DNA of 64,000 nt from Companilactobacillus bobalius (lineage in GTDB: Bacteria; Bacillota; Bacilli; Lactobacillales; Lactobacillaceae). Position 1 is the stretch's first letter, and each line of letters opens with the position of its first letter. The notes below the pieces were generated by a model. It saw only the letters and a list, made by a program, of their open reading frames with translations, was not told the origin of the DNA and did no database searches. The translations under genes and the position numbers were made by a program. This document shows, one piece after another, positions 8,425 through 17,620 of the stretch. The stretch lies in the NCBI RefSeq assembly GCF_009764355.1, contig NZ_LNUA01000076.1, forward strand, positions 1 through 64,000, given 5' to 3'.

Positions 8425-9723
8425 ATGGGTTATTTATTAATATTTTTTATCTGCATAATTATTTTCATTGTCTTTATAAGACGTGATCTTACACACCCAT
8501 TAATTTATTTTTTAATTCCATGGGTTTTGTGTCTTTTAACTTATGTGTTAGATATATATCGGATTAATGGGCAGATAAATCAGGAAGCTTTAAATTTAGT
8601 AATTATAGGTACATTAAGTTTCATTTTAGGAACTGTATTAATCCGTAAGACTTTAGTAGGGGCATTTAGAATAAATAATTCTGGAAGTGCTTTCCCAACA
8701 ACTTATAGAAATTGGTTGATTAAACTAATAATTGTTTTCAGTACCGTATTCAATATTATGTTAGTTGTCATTATGATTAATTATTTAAGAAGTGGTATTA
8801 GTTATGCATATATTAGAGACTTGCTATATTCATATAATGATGATGGAACAAAGTTTTTTACTTCTAAGCTAATGTTGAATGTTTATAATATTGTCGATGT
8901 TCCAATGACGTATTGTGTTGCACCAGTAGCAGTTATTGAACTCTTTCATGGTAGGCTAAAGTTACAATATAAAGTAATGAGTTGGATAAGTATTGGTGCT
9001 TACATAATAGCAACTGGTGGACGATTAATTATTATGTTTATGCTATTCCAGTTTATTTTTGCTATGGGATACTATAGGAAAGATATTCCATGGAAAACTA
9101 TTAGAAGAGTTGGAATGTTTGTCCTAGTTTTAGGAATAGTTGCTTTTGTTACCACATTGTTTAGGGTTAAGTCTCAAAGTGTCGGATCTTTAAAAATCAA
9201 TTCAGTATATGCATATTTCAATGTAAACTTACCAATATTATCTCGATGGATAGGTACAGTAGATACTAGTGGCGTTAAGGGAAATGGTCTAGCATTTTTT
9301 GGTGGAATCTTTCAGCTTTTGGATGTGATCCTAAACAAATTTGGAATAAATTTACCAGTATATGAAAATGTTGCAAATTTAATTAATATACCTCAACAAA
9401 ATTGGGTTCAAATATATTCAGGTAATTGGTATAACGCGTTTGATACTATGTTTTATGATTTATATATTGATTTTCGAATTTGGGGAGTCTTCATCGGTTC
9501 CCTGATTTTGGGTGGATTAAGTAAATGGATATATGTATTATCTACAGAATTTAAAAATGAGAAATATGTATTTCCAGCTATGATCCTAGTTGAAATACTA
9601 GCATCGTCCTTTTTTAGATGGCAATTTGGAACATTTACTTTTACCGGGGCGTTTTTACTATCGTTCTTTATGTTTAAGAATTTAAAAAGTAATGAAACTA
9701 ATGGTTCAGAGGATTTGAGGTAA
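8425..9723 (+). CDS. EPS repeat-unit polymerase (Wzy type), cluster 1
   Basis: A 432-residue integral membrane protein with about ten or more hydrophobic helices from residue 2 on, and a polar outside loop around residues 245-345 (SVGSLKINSVYAYFNVNLP and following). This is the oligosaccharide repeat-unit polymerase layout: it joins lipid-linked repeat units outside the membrane. Wzy proteins share little sequence, so the call rests on topology, length and its place between the glycosyltransferases and the flippase. The cluster 2 polymerase at 25497 is of another family (EpsG-like). Confidence 0.8.
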   Translation: MGYLLIFFICIIIFIVFIRRDLTHPLIYFLIPWVLCLLTYVLDIYRINGQINQEALNLVIIGTLSFILGTVLIRKTLVGAFRINNSGSAFPTTYRNWLIKLIIVFSTVFNIMLVVIMINYLRSGISYAYIRDLLYSYNDDGTKFFTSKLMLNVYNIVDVPMTYCVAPVAVIELFHGRLKLQYKVMSWISIGAYIIATGGRLIIMFMLFQFIFAMGYYRKDIPWKTIRRVGMFVLVLGIVAFVTTLFRVKSQSVGSLKINSVYAYFNVNLPILSRWIGTVDTSGVKGNGLAFFGGIFQLLDVILNKFGINLPVYENVANLINIPQQNWVQIYSGNWYNAFDTMFYDLYIDFRIWGVFIGSLILGGLSKWIYVLSTEFKNEKYVFPAMILVEILASSFFRWQFGTFTFTGAFLLSFFMFKNLKSNETNGSEDLR

Positions 9724-9728
9724 ATACA

Positions 9729-10829
9729 ATGGAAAAAGTGGGTACAGTAACATTGCATTACCCATATAATTACGGTTCTACCCTACAGGCCTTTGCTTTA
9801 CAAAAAGTACTTGAGCAAATGGGGTATGAATCGGAAATAATAGATTATATATGTATGTATGATTTTGAAAATTATAAATTGTTTAGAATTCATCAGTATA
9901 AGAATAGACCTAAAACTTTTCTTTCAGATATTTTATATTTGAAAAAAAATTTAAAACGAAGACATTCATTTAGAAAATTTCATAAGAAATATCTAAAAAT
10001 AACTTCAAAAAAGTATAACTCTATTGAAGAATTAAAAAGCTTAAATACTGAAATGAATGCATTTGTAGCTGGAAGCGATCAAATTTGGAACTTTGAGTGT
10101 ACAGGTGGAGTAGATTCGGTTTACTTTTTGGATTTCGTTAGTTCTTCAAAGAAAAAAATTGCGTACGCACCAAGTATGGGACAAAACGGACAAAATCAAA
10201 AAGATCTTGATACCATAAAACCAATGTTAGAAAGTTTTAATTCTTTATCAATACGTGAAAAAAGTATGGAGAAAAAACTAGAAAGCTTAACAAATAGGGA
10301 CTTTGAAGTTGTACTAGATCCCACTCTGCTTTTAAAAAGTGATGATTATTCCACTTTATTGAATAAAGATAATGATGGTAAGTACATATTTGTTTATCTC
10401 TTGGAGCCAAATAATGAATTGGTAGATTATGTATCTAAATTAGCCAAGGAAAAAGAACTAAAGGTATTATATATATCTAACATTACAAAAAAGAAAATTT
10501 TTGATTCAGTTAATTCTGAAAATTTATATGGTTTGGCACCAAATGAATTTCTATCTAAATTGAAGAACGCTGAATATGTAGTTACTAATTCCTTTCATGC
10601 TACTGTTTTTTCAATAATATTCGAAAAAAGATTTGCAACTTTTAAAACTAGGAAGAGTTTTCCTAGAATGTTAGATTTATTGGGTAACTTAGGATTAACT
10701 AATAGGATAATGGATTCAAATTTTAATATGGATGATCAAATTGACTTCAAAACTGTTAATAAAAAACTCGAATTACTTAAGCAGAATTCGATTAATTTTT
10801 TGAAATCAGCATTATCAAAAAATGATTAA
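9729..10829 (+). CDS. Polysaccharide pyruvyl transferase family protein
   Basis: A 366-residue cytoplasmic protein of the polysaccharide pyruvyl transferase (WcaK/CsaB) family. Features are the N-terminal TVTLHYPYNYGSTLQAFALQ (residues 6-25), FVAGSDQIWNF (about 112), KIAYAPSMGQNGQ (about 148), LDPTLLL, and VVTNSFHATVFSIIFEKRF (about 288-306), the family C-terminal signature. The family uses phosphoenolpyruvate to put a pyruvate ketal on a sugar, giving the polymer negative charge. Cluster 2 has no equivalent. A nitroreductase-like protein is encoded two genes on, a recurring neighbour. Confidence 0.88.
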   Translation: MEKVGTVTLHYPYNYGSTLQAFALQKVLEQMGYESEIIDYICMYDFENYKLFRIHQYKNRPKTFLSDILYLKKNLKRRHSFRKFHKKYLKITSKKYNSIEELKSLNTEMNAFVAGSDQIWNFECTGGVDSVYFLDFVSSSKKKIAYAPSMGQNGQNQKDLDTIKPMLESFNSLSIREKSMEKKLESLTNRDFEVVLDPTLLLKSDDYSTLLNKDNDGKYIFVYLLEPNNELVDYVSKLAKEKELKVLYISNITKKKIFDSVNSENLYGLAPNEFLSKLKNAEYVVTNSFHATVFSIIFEKRFATFKTRKSFPRMLDLLGNLGLTNRIMDSNFNMDDQIDFKTVNKKLELLKQNSINFLKSALSKND

Positions 10830-10852
10830 CTTTTTATCAAGAGGAGTAGGTT

Positions 10853-12250
10853 ATGAAAGAAGAACATCGGCTTATAAAGAACACGGGATTAATTGCTTTA
10901 GGAAATTTGAGTACTAAGCTGGTTTCTTTTTTTCTATTACCATTATATACGGCGTTATTAACCACTAACCAATATGGTACTGTCGATTATATAATAAGTA
11001 TTTCAACCTTTTGTGTTCCCTTTGCAACTATGCTAATGGATGAGTCTATGTTTCGTTATTTAATTGATGCAAAAAATGATAATGAAAGAAAATCGATAAT
11101 TAGTGTAGCGGTAAAAATCACTGGAGTAGGAATTTTAATAGTTAGTGCTATTTGTGGAATATTATATCTATTTATCAATAAAGTGATGATATTGGTTTTC
11201 CTAATGTATATGATTTCGTCCGTTGTGGCAACTCTTTTTAGTGCTTTTTTGAGAGGTATAGGAAGAACAGATTGGTATGCCTTATATAATTGTATTACAG
11301 GAATTTTGAATGTTATTTTGAATGTAACTTTGATTGCTGTATTTAGATTTGGTGTATATGGTATGCTATTTGCTTTTATAATTGCACAAAGTTCGGTAGC
11401 CATATTTACGGCATTCAGAATACATGTTTGGCGTTTCATAGATTTCAAGGCGTCAGGGAATTACAGAGAAATGCTTAGATACTCAATACCAATGATTCCA
11501 AATAGTATTTCTTGGTCTATTATAAATTTATCGGATAGAATTGTGATAATGAATGTTTTAGGTGCCAGTGCATCAGGTTTATATGCCGTAGCTTATAAAT
11601 TTCCTACATTAATGGATACAGTATATGGCTTTTTCTATCAGTCATGGAAAGAAAGTTCTGCACGTGCTCTTGCAAAAGATGATAGTGATGCATTTTTTCA
11701 AAAGATTTTTGTGTATTTGATTAATTTTTTAATTTCAGTAGTTCTTTTAATGACCGCATTTATGCCAATTATTTTTAGATTTTTTGTCAATCATCGTTAT
11801 TATAGTGCAATCTATTGTGTACCAATATTACTTTTTGCAACGTTCTTTTCGAATTTGTCTGGTTTTTTTGGTGGTGTTTTCACAGCCCATAAAAATACGT
11901 GGATATTGGGTACAACCACTGTATGGTCTGCCATTATTAATCTGGTTCTTAATATTGTCCTTATTAAGACCATGGGAATATATGCTGCGGCATTTGCTAC
12001 CTTGCTGTCAAGTTTTTTCATCTATTGGTATAGAAGAATGAAAGTTAAAGGCATGGTTAAATTGAGTTACTCAAAGAGAATCATTTTTATCAATATTATA
12101 GCCAGTGGTGTTGTATTGAGCTTATTCATGGTTCAGACACCTTTGGCAATAATTTCTTCCTGCATATTTGCTATGGGGTATTCCATTGTCTTAAATAAAC
12201 AAATTCTTGGAATTGTTGTTTCTGGAATAAAGGCAAAATTTTTTAATTAA
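10853..12250 (+). CDS. EPS repeat-unit flippase (Wzx type), cluster 1
   Basis: A 465-residue membrane protein with 12 or more helices, starting KNTGLIALGNLSTKLVSFFL and continuing with the polysaccharide-biosynthesis (MOP superfamily) pattern, including MLRYSIPMIPNSISWSIINL near residue 205. It would carry lipid-linked repeat units across the membrane for polymerisation. AGAGGAG lies before the ATG. It is not closely similar to the cluster 2 flippase at 27806, in keeping with different repeat units. Confidence 0.9.
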   Translation: MKEEHRLIKNTGLIALGNLSTKLVSFFLLPLYTALLTTNQYGTVDYIISISTFCVPFATMLMDESMFRYLIDAKNDNERKSIISVAVKITGVGILIVSAICGILYLFINKVMILVFLMYMISSVVATLFSAFLRGIGRTDWYALYNCITGILNVILNVTLIAVFRFGVYGMLFAFIIAQSSVAIFTAFRIHVWRFIDFKASGNYREMLRYSIPMIPNSISWSIINLSDRIVIMNVLGASASGLYAVAYKFPTLMDTVYGFFYQSWKESSARALAKDDSDAFFQKIFVYLINFLISVVLLMTAFMPIIFRFFVNHRYYSAIYCVPILLFATFFSNLSGFFGGVFTAHKNTWILGTTTVWSAIINLVLNIVLIKTMGIYAAAFATLLSSFFIYWYRRMKVKGMVKLSYSKRIIFINIIASGVVLSLFMVQTPLAIISSCIFAMGYSIVLNKQILGIVVSGIKAKFFN

Positions 12251-12281
12251 TAATTAAATTGTATATCAAAGAGGTAACGAG

Positions 12282-13274
12282 ATGAAAGAACTTGTAAAAA
12301 AGATTGTTCCCAACATCTGGGTAATTAAGTATAGAGAGTTTAGAGAACATGGTCGTGTAAAGAATGAATTTCGCGAAGATGCTGTTCAATATAATAATTC
12401 AACTAATTTCCATTTGGTAGGTAGTTCGGATAAGGGAGTTAAAGAATTATTGATTTTTCATACGCATGCTTTGGAGAAGGGACTTAGTCATCCGCATTTT
12501 AGACCTAATTTTGGAAAAAGAGCACTGTCTGGTTTGAAGGCAAATTTAGATGAATTTGAACGTTTGAATCTTGATAAAAATGACTTTTCTTACCAAAATG
12601 CTATTTCCGTTTTAAAATTTTACAAAAACAAGCATAAAAATGCGGGTATTGATACTCCTTTTTTTGATTCATTATTTAATCTTGATGAAATTTCATTTGG
12701 AAAGCAAATGGCTGGTGCAGAGAAACATGTTAATAAAGAAGCAAATGACATGAGCTTTGAAGAATTTGAATATTATCGAACAACGCAACGTGAATTTTCA
12801 CATAAAGGCGTGGATAGTAGTGTATTTGATGAAGCAGTAAAGTTGGCTTTAAAAACACCTTCCGTCTGTAATAGGCAACCTTGGAAAGTCTACACAACAA
12901 GTAATAAAAATAAAATAGCTGAATTGTTAAGGTTGCAAAAAGGATTCAATGGTTATGAGTTACCTCCAACATTAAGTTTAGTTACTGTCGATAGAAGATC
13001 CTTTATAGGGAGTTATGAAAGAAATGAAGCATATATAGATGGTGGACTCTTTTTAATGAATTTTGATTTTTCTTTAACATACTTTGACTTGGCATCATGC
13101 ATTCTTAACTCGATGTTACCTAACGAAGAACAAAGGAAGGTAAAAAAAATATTAGGAATTTCACCTTCAGAGGTTTTAATAGCATTTGTTGCGGCAGGGT
13201 ATCCTAAGGATGAAGTACTAGCAGCAAAATCAGCAAGAAAACCTACAAATGAAGTACTAAAATTTGTTGATTAG
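12282..13274 (+). CDS. Nitroreductase-fold protein in EPS cluster
   Basis: A 330-residue protein. Residues 1-155 form an uncharacterised helical N-terminal part. From about 160 the nitroreductase fold starts with YYRTTQREFSHKGVDSSVFD, then LALKTPSVCNRQPWKVY (about 189-205), the FMN-contacting region, and FIAFVAAGYP near the end. Nitroreductase-like proteins with this N-terminal extension occur beside polysaccharide pyruvyl transferases in EPS clusters of Gram-positives; their reaction is not established. It may oxidise or reduce a polymer precursor (inference). RBS GAGG precedes the ATG. Confidence 0.8.
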   Translation: MKELVKKIVPNIWVIKYREFREHGRVKNEFREDAVQYNNSTNFHLVGSSDKGVKELLIFHTHALEKGLSHPHFRPNFGKRALSGLKANLDEFERLNLDKNDFSYQNAISVLKFYKNKHKNAGIDTPFFDSLFNLDEISFGKQMAGAEKHVNKEANDMSFEEFEYYRTTQREFSHKGVDSSVFDEAVKLALKTPSVCNRQPWKVYTTSNKNKIAELLRLQKGFNGYELPPTLSLVTVDRRSFIGSYERNEAYIDGGLFLMNFDFSLTYFDLASCILNSMLPNEEQRKVKKILGISPSEVLIAFVAAGYPKDEVLAAKSARKPTNEVLKFVD

Positions 13275-13298
13275 TTTTATAGAAGGGGAAATGAATAT

Positions 13299-14063
13299 AT
13301 GATTCCGAAAGTTATTAATTACTGCTGGTTTGGACATGGAACAAAGCCAGATAATTTTGAATCTATAATTTCATCTTGGAAAAAATATTGTCCAGATTAC
13401 AAAATTGTAGAATGGAATGAGAAAAATTACGATATAAATTCCAATGAGTTTGTTCGATGTGCCTATTCGATGAACAAATTTGCCTTTGTATCGGATTATG
13501 CACGGTTAGATATTATTCATCAGAATGGTGGTATTTATGTTGATGTTGATGTTGAGTTCCTAAGGAATATAGATGAAATTGTCAATAATGGCTCCTTTTT
13601 TGCTACTGAGGAAATTGATCGGATTAATACAGGTTTAATTTTTGCTGCTGAAAAAGGGGATACTATTTTAGGTGAAATTTTGAATATATATTCTTCAATG
13701 GATAAGGATGCGGCTATAAATGCAATAAATTATAGTAGTACTGTTGAGATAGTGACATCTTTCTTCAAAGATAGAGGATTTAAATTTAATGGGAAACGTC
13801 AGAATATTGATAATCATATAATTTATGAAACTTCTGTTTTTTGTCCTCAGCAGTATGGAGAAATTAAGAATTCTAAAGATTTTGGTAATGCTTATACGAC
13901 ACATCATTTTAATAGTAGCTGGGTTTCAGAGAATAAATTCTCATTAGAGAAACAATATAGGCATGCAAGGGTTTCTAGAAGAATAAAAAAATATTTAGGC
14001 GTTCATGTATATAATTTAATATTTAAGGTGTATTCACCACTATTTGGACGAGGAAAACAATAA
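13299..14063 (+). CDS. DXD-containing glycosyltransferase (GT32-like)
   Basis: A 254-residue enzyme beginning IPKVINYCWFGHGTKPDNFE, the start typical of the DXD sugar-binding (Gly_transf_sug, GT32-like) family. It continues with SWKKYCPDYKIVEWNEKNYD, FAFVSDYARLDIIHQNGGIY and VDVDVEF, the metal/nucleotide-sugar DxD (about residue 83). These enzymes add hexoses, often mannose or galactose, to capsule repeat units. It lies directly upstream of glf. Acceptor unknown. Confidence 0.88.
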   Translation: MIPKVINYCWFGHGTKPDNFESIISSWKKYCPDYKIVEWNEKNYDINSNEFVRCAYSMNKFAFVSDYARLDIIHQNGGIYVDVDVEFLRNIDEIVNNGSFFATEEIDRINTGLIFAAEKGDTILGEILNIYSSMDKDAAINAINYSSTVEIVTSFFKDRGFKFNGKRQNIDNHIIYETSVFCPQQYGEIKNSKDFGNAYTTHHFNSSWVSENKFSLEKQYRHARVSRRIKKYLGVHVYNLIFKVYSPLFGRGKQ

Positions 14064-14078
14064 ATTAGGAGGATTTAT

Positions 14079-15194
14079 ATGAACTACTTAGTGGTTGGCT
14101 CAGGTTTATTTGGCTCGGTATTTGCCAACGAAGCGGCAAAAAGAGGAAATAATGTGACTGTTATTGAAAAGCGAGATCATGTTGGAGGTAATATCTATAC
14201 TAAAGAAGTAGAGGGAATTCAAGTACATAAGTATGGTGCTCATATTTTTCATACTAAAATGAAGGATATATGGGATTATGTTAATCAATTTGCAGACTTT
14301 AATAATTATATAAATAGTCCAATTGCAAACTATAAAGGTGAGATTTATAACCTTCCATTTAATATGAATACATTCAACAAGCTATGGGGAGTAATAACAC
14401 CTACTGAAGCCAAAAGAAAAATTGAAAGTCAAAAAGAAGCGCTTCATATTGAAGGAAATCCCAAAAATCTTGAGGAACAGGCACTATCTTTAATAGGGCC
14501 AGATGTGTATGAAAAACTGGTTAAAGGATATACAGAGAAACAGTGGGGGCAATCCGCAAAGGATTTACCAGCTTTTATTATCCGTAGATTACCTGTAAGA
14601 TTTACATACGATAATAATTACTTCAATGATCCATATCAAGGAATTCCAATTGGCGGCTATACTCAAATTATTAATAAGCTACTAAGTAATGAGTTAATAG
14701 ACGTTAAAATTAATACAGATTTTTTTGAAAATAAGAACAAATATTTGAAATCTGATAATAAAATTATTTTTACCGGTATGATTGATCAATTCTTTGATTA
14801 CAGATTAGGTGAATTAGAATATCGTAGTTTACGCTTTGATACAAAGGTTTTGAATGAAGATAATTATCAAGGAAATGCAGTTGTAAATTATACTGATTCA
14901 GATACACCATTTACTAGAATCATCGAACATAAGCATTTTGAATTTGGTCAAGGGAATAATGGAAAAACAGTTATTACCCATGAGTATCCTCAAGAATGGC
15001 ATCGTGGGGATGATCCTTACTATCCAATCAATAATAAAAGAAATAAAGATTTATATTCAAATTATGTTAAATTAGCAAGAAATGAATTTCCAAATGTTAT
15101 ATTTGGTGGTAGATTAGGACAGTACCGTTATTATAATATGGATCAAACTATTATGTCAGCAATGCAAATAGTAAAAAGAGAATTTGAAAATTAG
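14079..15194 (+). CDS. glf: UDP-galactopyranose mutase, cluster 1
   Basis: A 371-residue flavoenzyme converting UDP-galactopyranose to UDP-galactofuranose, so the polymer probably contains galactofuranose. The FAD site is VVGSGLFGSVFANEAAKRG (residues 4-22), followed by VIEKRDHVGGNIYT and IQVHKYGAHIFHT. Also visible are EKQWG (about 162), RLPVRFTYDNNYFNDPYQGI and the C-terminal GGRLGQYRYYNMDQTI. It is closely similar to the cluster 2 copy at 26688, among the most alike gene pairs of the two clusters. AGGAGG precedes the ATG. Confidence 0.96.
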   Translation: MNYLVVGSGLFGSVFANEAAKRGNNVTVIEKRDHVGGNIYTKEVEGIQVHKYGAHIFHTKMKDIWDYVNQFADFNNYINSPIANYKGEIYNLPFNMNTFNKLWGVITPTEAKRKIESQKEALHIEGNPKNLEEQALSLIGPDVYEKLVKGYTEKQWGQSAKDLPAFIIRRLPVRFTYDNNYFNDPYQGIPIGGYTQIINKLLSNELIDVKINTDFFENKNKYLKSDNKIIFTGMIDQFFDYRLGELEYRSLRFDTKVLNEDNYQGNAVVNYTDSDTPFTRIIEHKHFEFGQGNNGKTVITHEYPQEWHRGDDPYYPINNKRNKDLYSNYVKLARNEFPNVIFGGRLGQYRYYNMDQTIMSAMQIVKREFEN

Positions 15195-15317
15195 ATTACC
15201 ATGTGAATATCTAGAAATTTTAATGAATCATTAGATAGTCTATCTGTAATAGCTCGGGTATTTATTGTATTAGTTTAATTAATTAGAACATGGATGATTT
15301 GGTTTTAGGGGGATAAG

Positions 15318-16427
15318 ATGCATAATAATAGAAAAAAGAAAAAACATACATTAAGAAATGTATTTTTATCATTCGTATTGTTACTTGTTTTGGGTGGAGC
15401 AGCATATGGAATGACGCGCTATCGAAGCGTAAAGAATTCAGTAAATAGTTCATTTAAACCATCAGGTGTGACTAAAGAACGTGATGTAAGTAATGCCTTA
15501 AAGAATAAGAAGCCAGTGTCTATTCTTTTAATGGGAACAGATACCGGTGCATTAGGTCGAGATTATAAGGGACGTACTGATAGTATGATGGTAATTACTT
15601 TAAATCCGAATAATAAGAAGACTACTGTAACAAGTATTCCTCGTGATACGGCTGTTAATATTCCAGGATATAAGTCAGTTTCTCCTGCTAAAATCAATGC
15701 TGCATATTCATACGGCCAAACTAAGACAGCTATTAAAACTGTTCAAAAACTTTTGAACATTCCGATTGATTTCTATGCACTTATCAATATGGGTGGTATG
15801 GAAAAAGTTATTGACCAGGCTGGCGGAGTTGATGTAACACCGTCCTTGAGTTTTAAATATGAAGGATCTTCATTTACAAAGAATGAAAAAACTCATATGA
15901 ACGGGAAAAAGGCCTTGGCATACTCGCGTATGAGATATGACGATCCAAAAGGCGACTACGGTCGTCAGACTCGTCAAAGGGAAGTTCTTACTGCCTTAGT
16001 ACATAAGAGTAGTTCAGTATCTACGTTATTAAATCAAAGCTTTATTAACTCATTGTCTGATCAAACGCAAACTGATTTAACGTTCGATGAATTAACTACA
16101 ATTGCTAAGGATTATAATTCGGTTAGAAAACATACCTCAGAAACACATTTGCAGGGTAGTAGCGATGAAGTTGCTAAACAAAGTATGGAAGTTATGAAAA
16201 AATCTGAATTACAACGCGTAACAAACTTTATTCGTGAGAATTTGGATTTGCCTCACGCTAAGACTGGTAATATTGAGTTTAAACCGTCAACACAGAGTAC
16301 TAATACCAATAAATCAGTTCAAGATATTAATAATATTGGTTCACAGCGTTCAAATACTACAAATGATTCTACTGCAAAAAGTAAGGGAACTACTAGCAAC
16401 TCAGGGTATTCAAATACAGGGTATTAG
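15318..16427 (+). CDS. LCP (LytR-CpsA-Psr) family ligase, cluster 1
   Basis: LCP enzymes move polyprenyl-linked polymers onto peptidoglycan. This 369-residue protein has a cytoplasmic basic N-terminus, a helix (13-31) and an outside LCP domain with all expected active-site elements: GTD (73-75), GRTD (85-88), IPRD (107-110), SRMR (203-206) and DYGRQTRQ (213-220). The tail after 325 is Ser/Asn/Thr-rich. It is the most complete of three LCP proteins here and probably attaches the cluster 1 EPS to the wall. AGGGGG precedes the ATG. Confidence 0.93.
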   Translation: MHNNRKKKKHTLRNVFLSFVLLLVLGGAAYGMTRYRSVKNSVNSSFKPSGVTKERDVSNALKNKKPVSILLMGTDTGALGRDYKGRTDSMMVITLNPNNKKTTVTSIPRDTAVNIPGYKSVSPAKINAAYSYGQTKTAIKTVQKLLNIPIDFYALINMGGMEKVIDQAGGVDVTPSLSFKYEGSSFTKNEKTHMNGKKALAYSRMRYDDPKGDYGRQTRQREVLTALVHKSSSVSTLLNQSFINSLSDQTQTDLTFDELTTIAKDYNSVRKHTSETHLQGSSDEVAKQSMEVMKKSELQRVTNFIRENLDLPHAKTGNIEFKPSTQSTNTNKSVQDINNIGSQRSNTTNDSTAKSKGTTSNSGYSNTGY

Positions 16428-16455
16428 AATTTTTGAAAACTATATATTTACATAT

Positions 16456-16497
16456 GGGAAATCATGATTCTTAAGAATAGTGATTTCTCATTTTTTT
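16456..16497 (+). terminator. Terminator between LCP and acyltransferase, cluster 1
   Basis: GAAATCA (16458-16464) pairs with TGATTTC (16481-16487) around an ATTCTTAAGAAT core, then seven T. Cluster 2 has a terminator at the same place (30239-30273). Confidence 0.75.
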
Positions 16498-16542
16498 GTC
16501 AAAAAAGAAGTTTTAAAATGACTTTTGAGGGGCGATAATTTA

Positions 16543-17535
16543 ATGAAAAGAATTAGATGGATTGATTTTGGTAAAGGATTTACCATATTCTTTGTATTGA
16601 CTGCACATTGTATAGATGAACTTTATGGAACAAATATTTTTCCAAAATATGATGTGTTTTCTAAATTGATGTTGGCAATAATATATACATTTATAATGCC
16701 ATGCTTTTTTGCACTGTCAGGTTTTTTATATAAGTCACCTAAATCGAATAAAGGATATCTGTATTCAATTAGAAAAAAATTTGTAAATTTTTCGATACCG
16801 TATATCGTATTTTCAATTTTATATGTATCTTTACAGCATTTGACGAAAGTTAATAGATTGAATCCATGGGGAAGTCTGATATTTATATATAAACAGCCAA
16901 TAAGTTACCTTTGGTTTTTATATGTATTATTTTTAATATTTGTTTTTATAGGTTTGATGGATATAATAAAGGTTCCTTTTAACATTCAGTTAGTTTTAAG
17001 CATAATTTTGTTTATTGTAGTACAACTGATAAATCCAGTTTACTTTATATATGCGACATTTTCATGGTTACCATGTTTTTATATGGGAATTCTAATTAAG
17101 AGGAATATGAATATTCTGAATAATTATATGGTATTTGTAATTTCTTTAATAATTACGATTTTTGGTTTAGCAATAAGAATATATTTAGGCGGTTCATGGT
17201 TTAGAAACAATGATATGCTAATGAATACTGCAATTTTCAAAGTTGGAAGTATATTCCTGATGTTCTTTTTCTTCTACCATGTTCAAAATAATAAGTTTTT
17301 TGAATATTTTGAGAAGTATGGAAATTATTCAATAGTTATTTATCTGGTACATTTACCTTTGACGTCCTTTTTTTAAATTTTATTGATTAAAATTGGAATT
17401 CCAAATTATTTTATCTTTTTGATTTTATCAATAATTTTATCATGGTTCGCTTCATTATTTATTTGTTATCTTTCAAGGAAGGTAAACATAATAAATTTCT
17501 TTTTCCATCCTAATAAATATTTAAAAATAAAATAA
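16543..17535 (+). pseudogene. Acyltransferase 3 family protein, interrupted by an in-frame stop
   Basis: A membrane O-acyltransferase (acyltransferase 3) that would decorate EPS sugars. It starts MKRIRWIDFGKGFTIFFVLT, with the family His in LTAHC, and has about ten helices. Reading stops at TAA 17374-17376 after HLPLTSFF. The same frame then continues open for 52 codons (ILLIKIGIPNYF ... FHPNKYLKIK) to TAA 17533-17535. That tail lines up with the last 54 residues of the intact cluster 2 paralogue at 30290, and the total of 330 codons equals its length. It is thus a nonsense mutation or base error, not a short gene. GAGGGG precedes ATG 16543. Confidence 0.85.
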
Positions 17536-17620
17536 TTACCAACTAATGTACCTTAATGGGTATGAAGCTTTTTTAAATCACCTGTCAATCTTCTAAAGAA
17601 TATGATTATAAAAGAATCTT

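Noticed and set aside
11056..11448. 130-codon minus-strand ORF inside the cluster 1 flippase
   Set aside because: It is a shadow of a membrane-protein gene with full family features on the plus strand.
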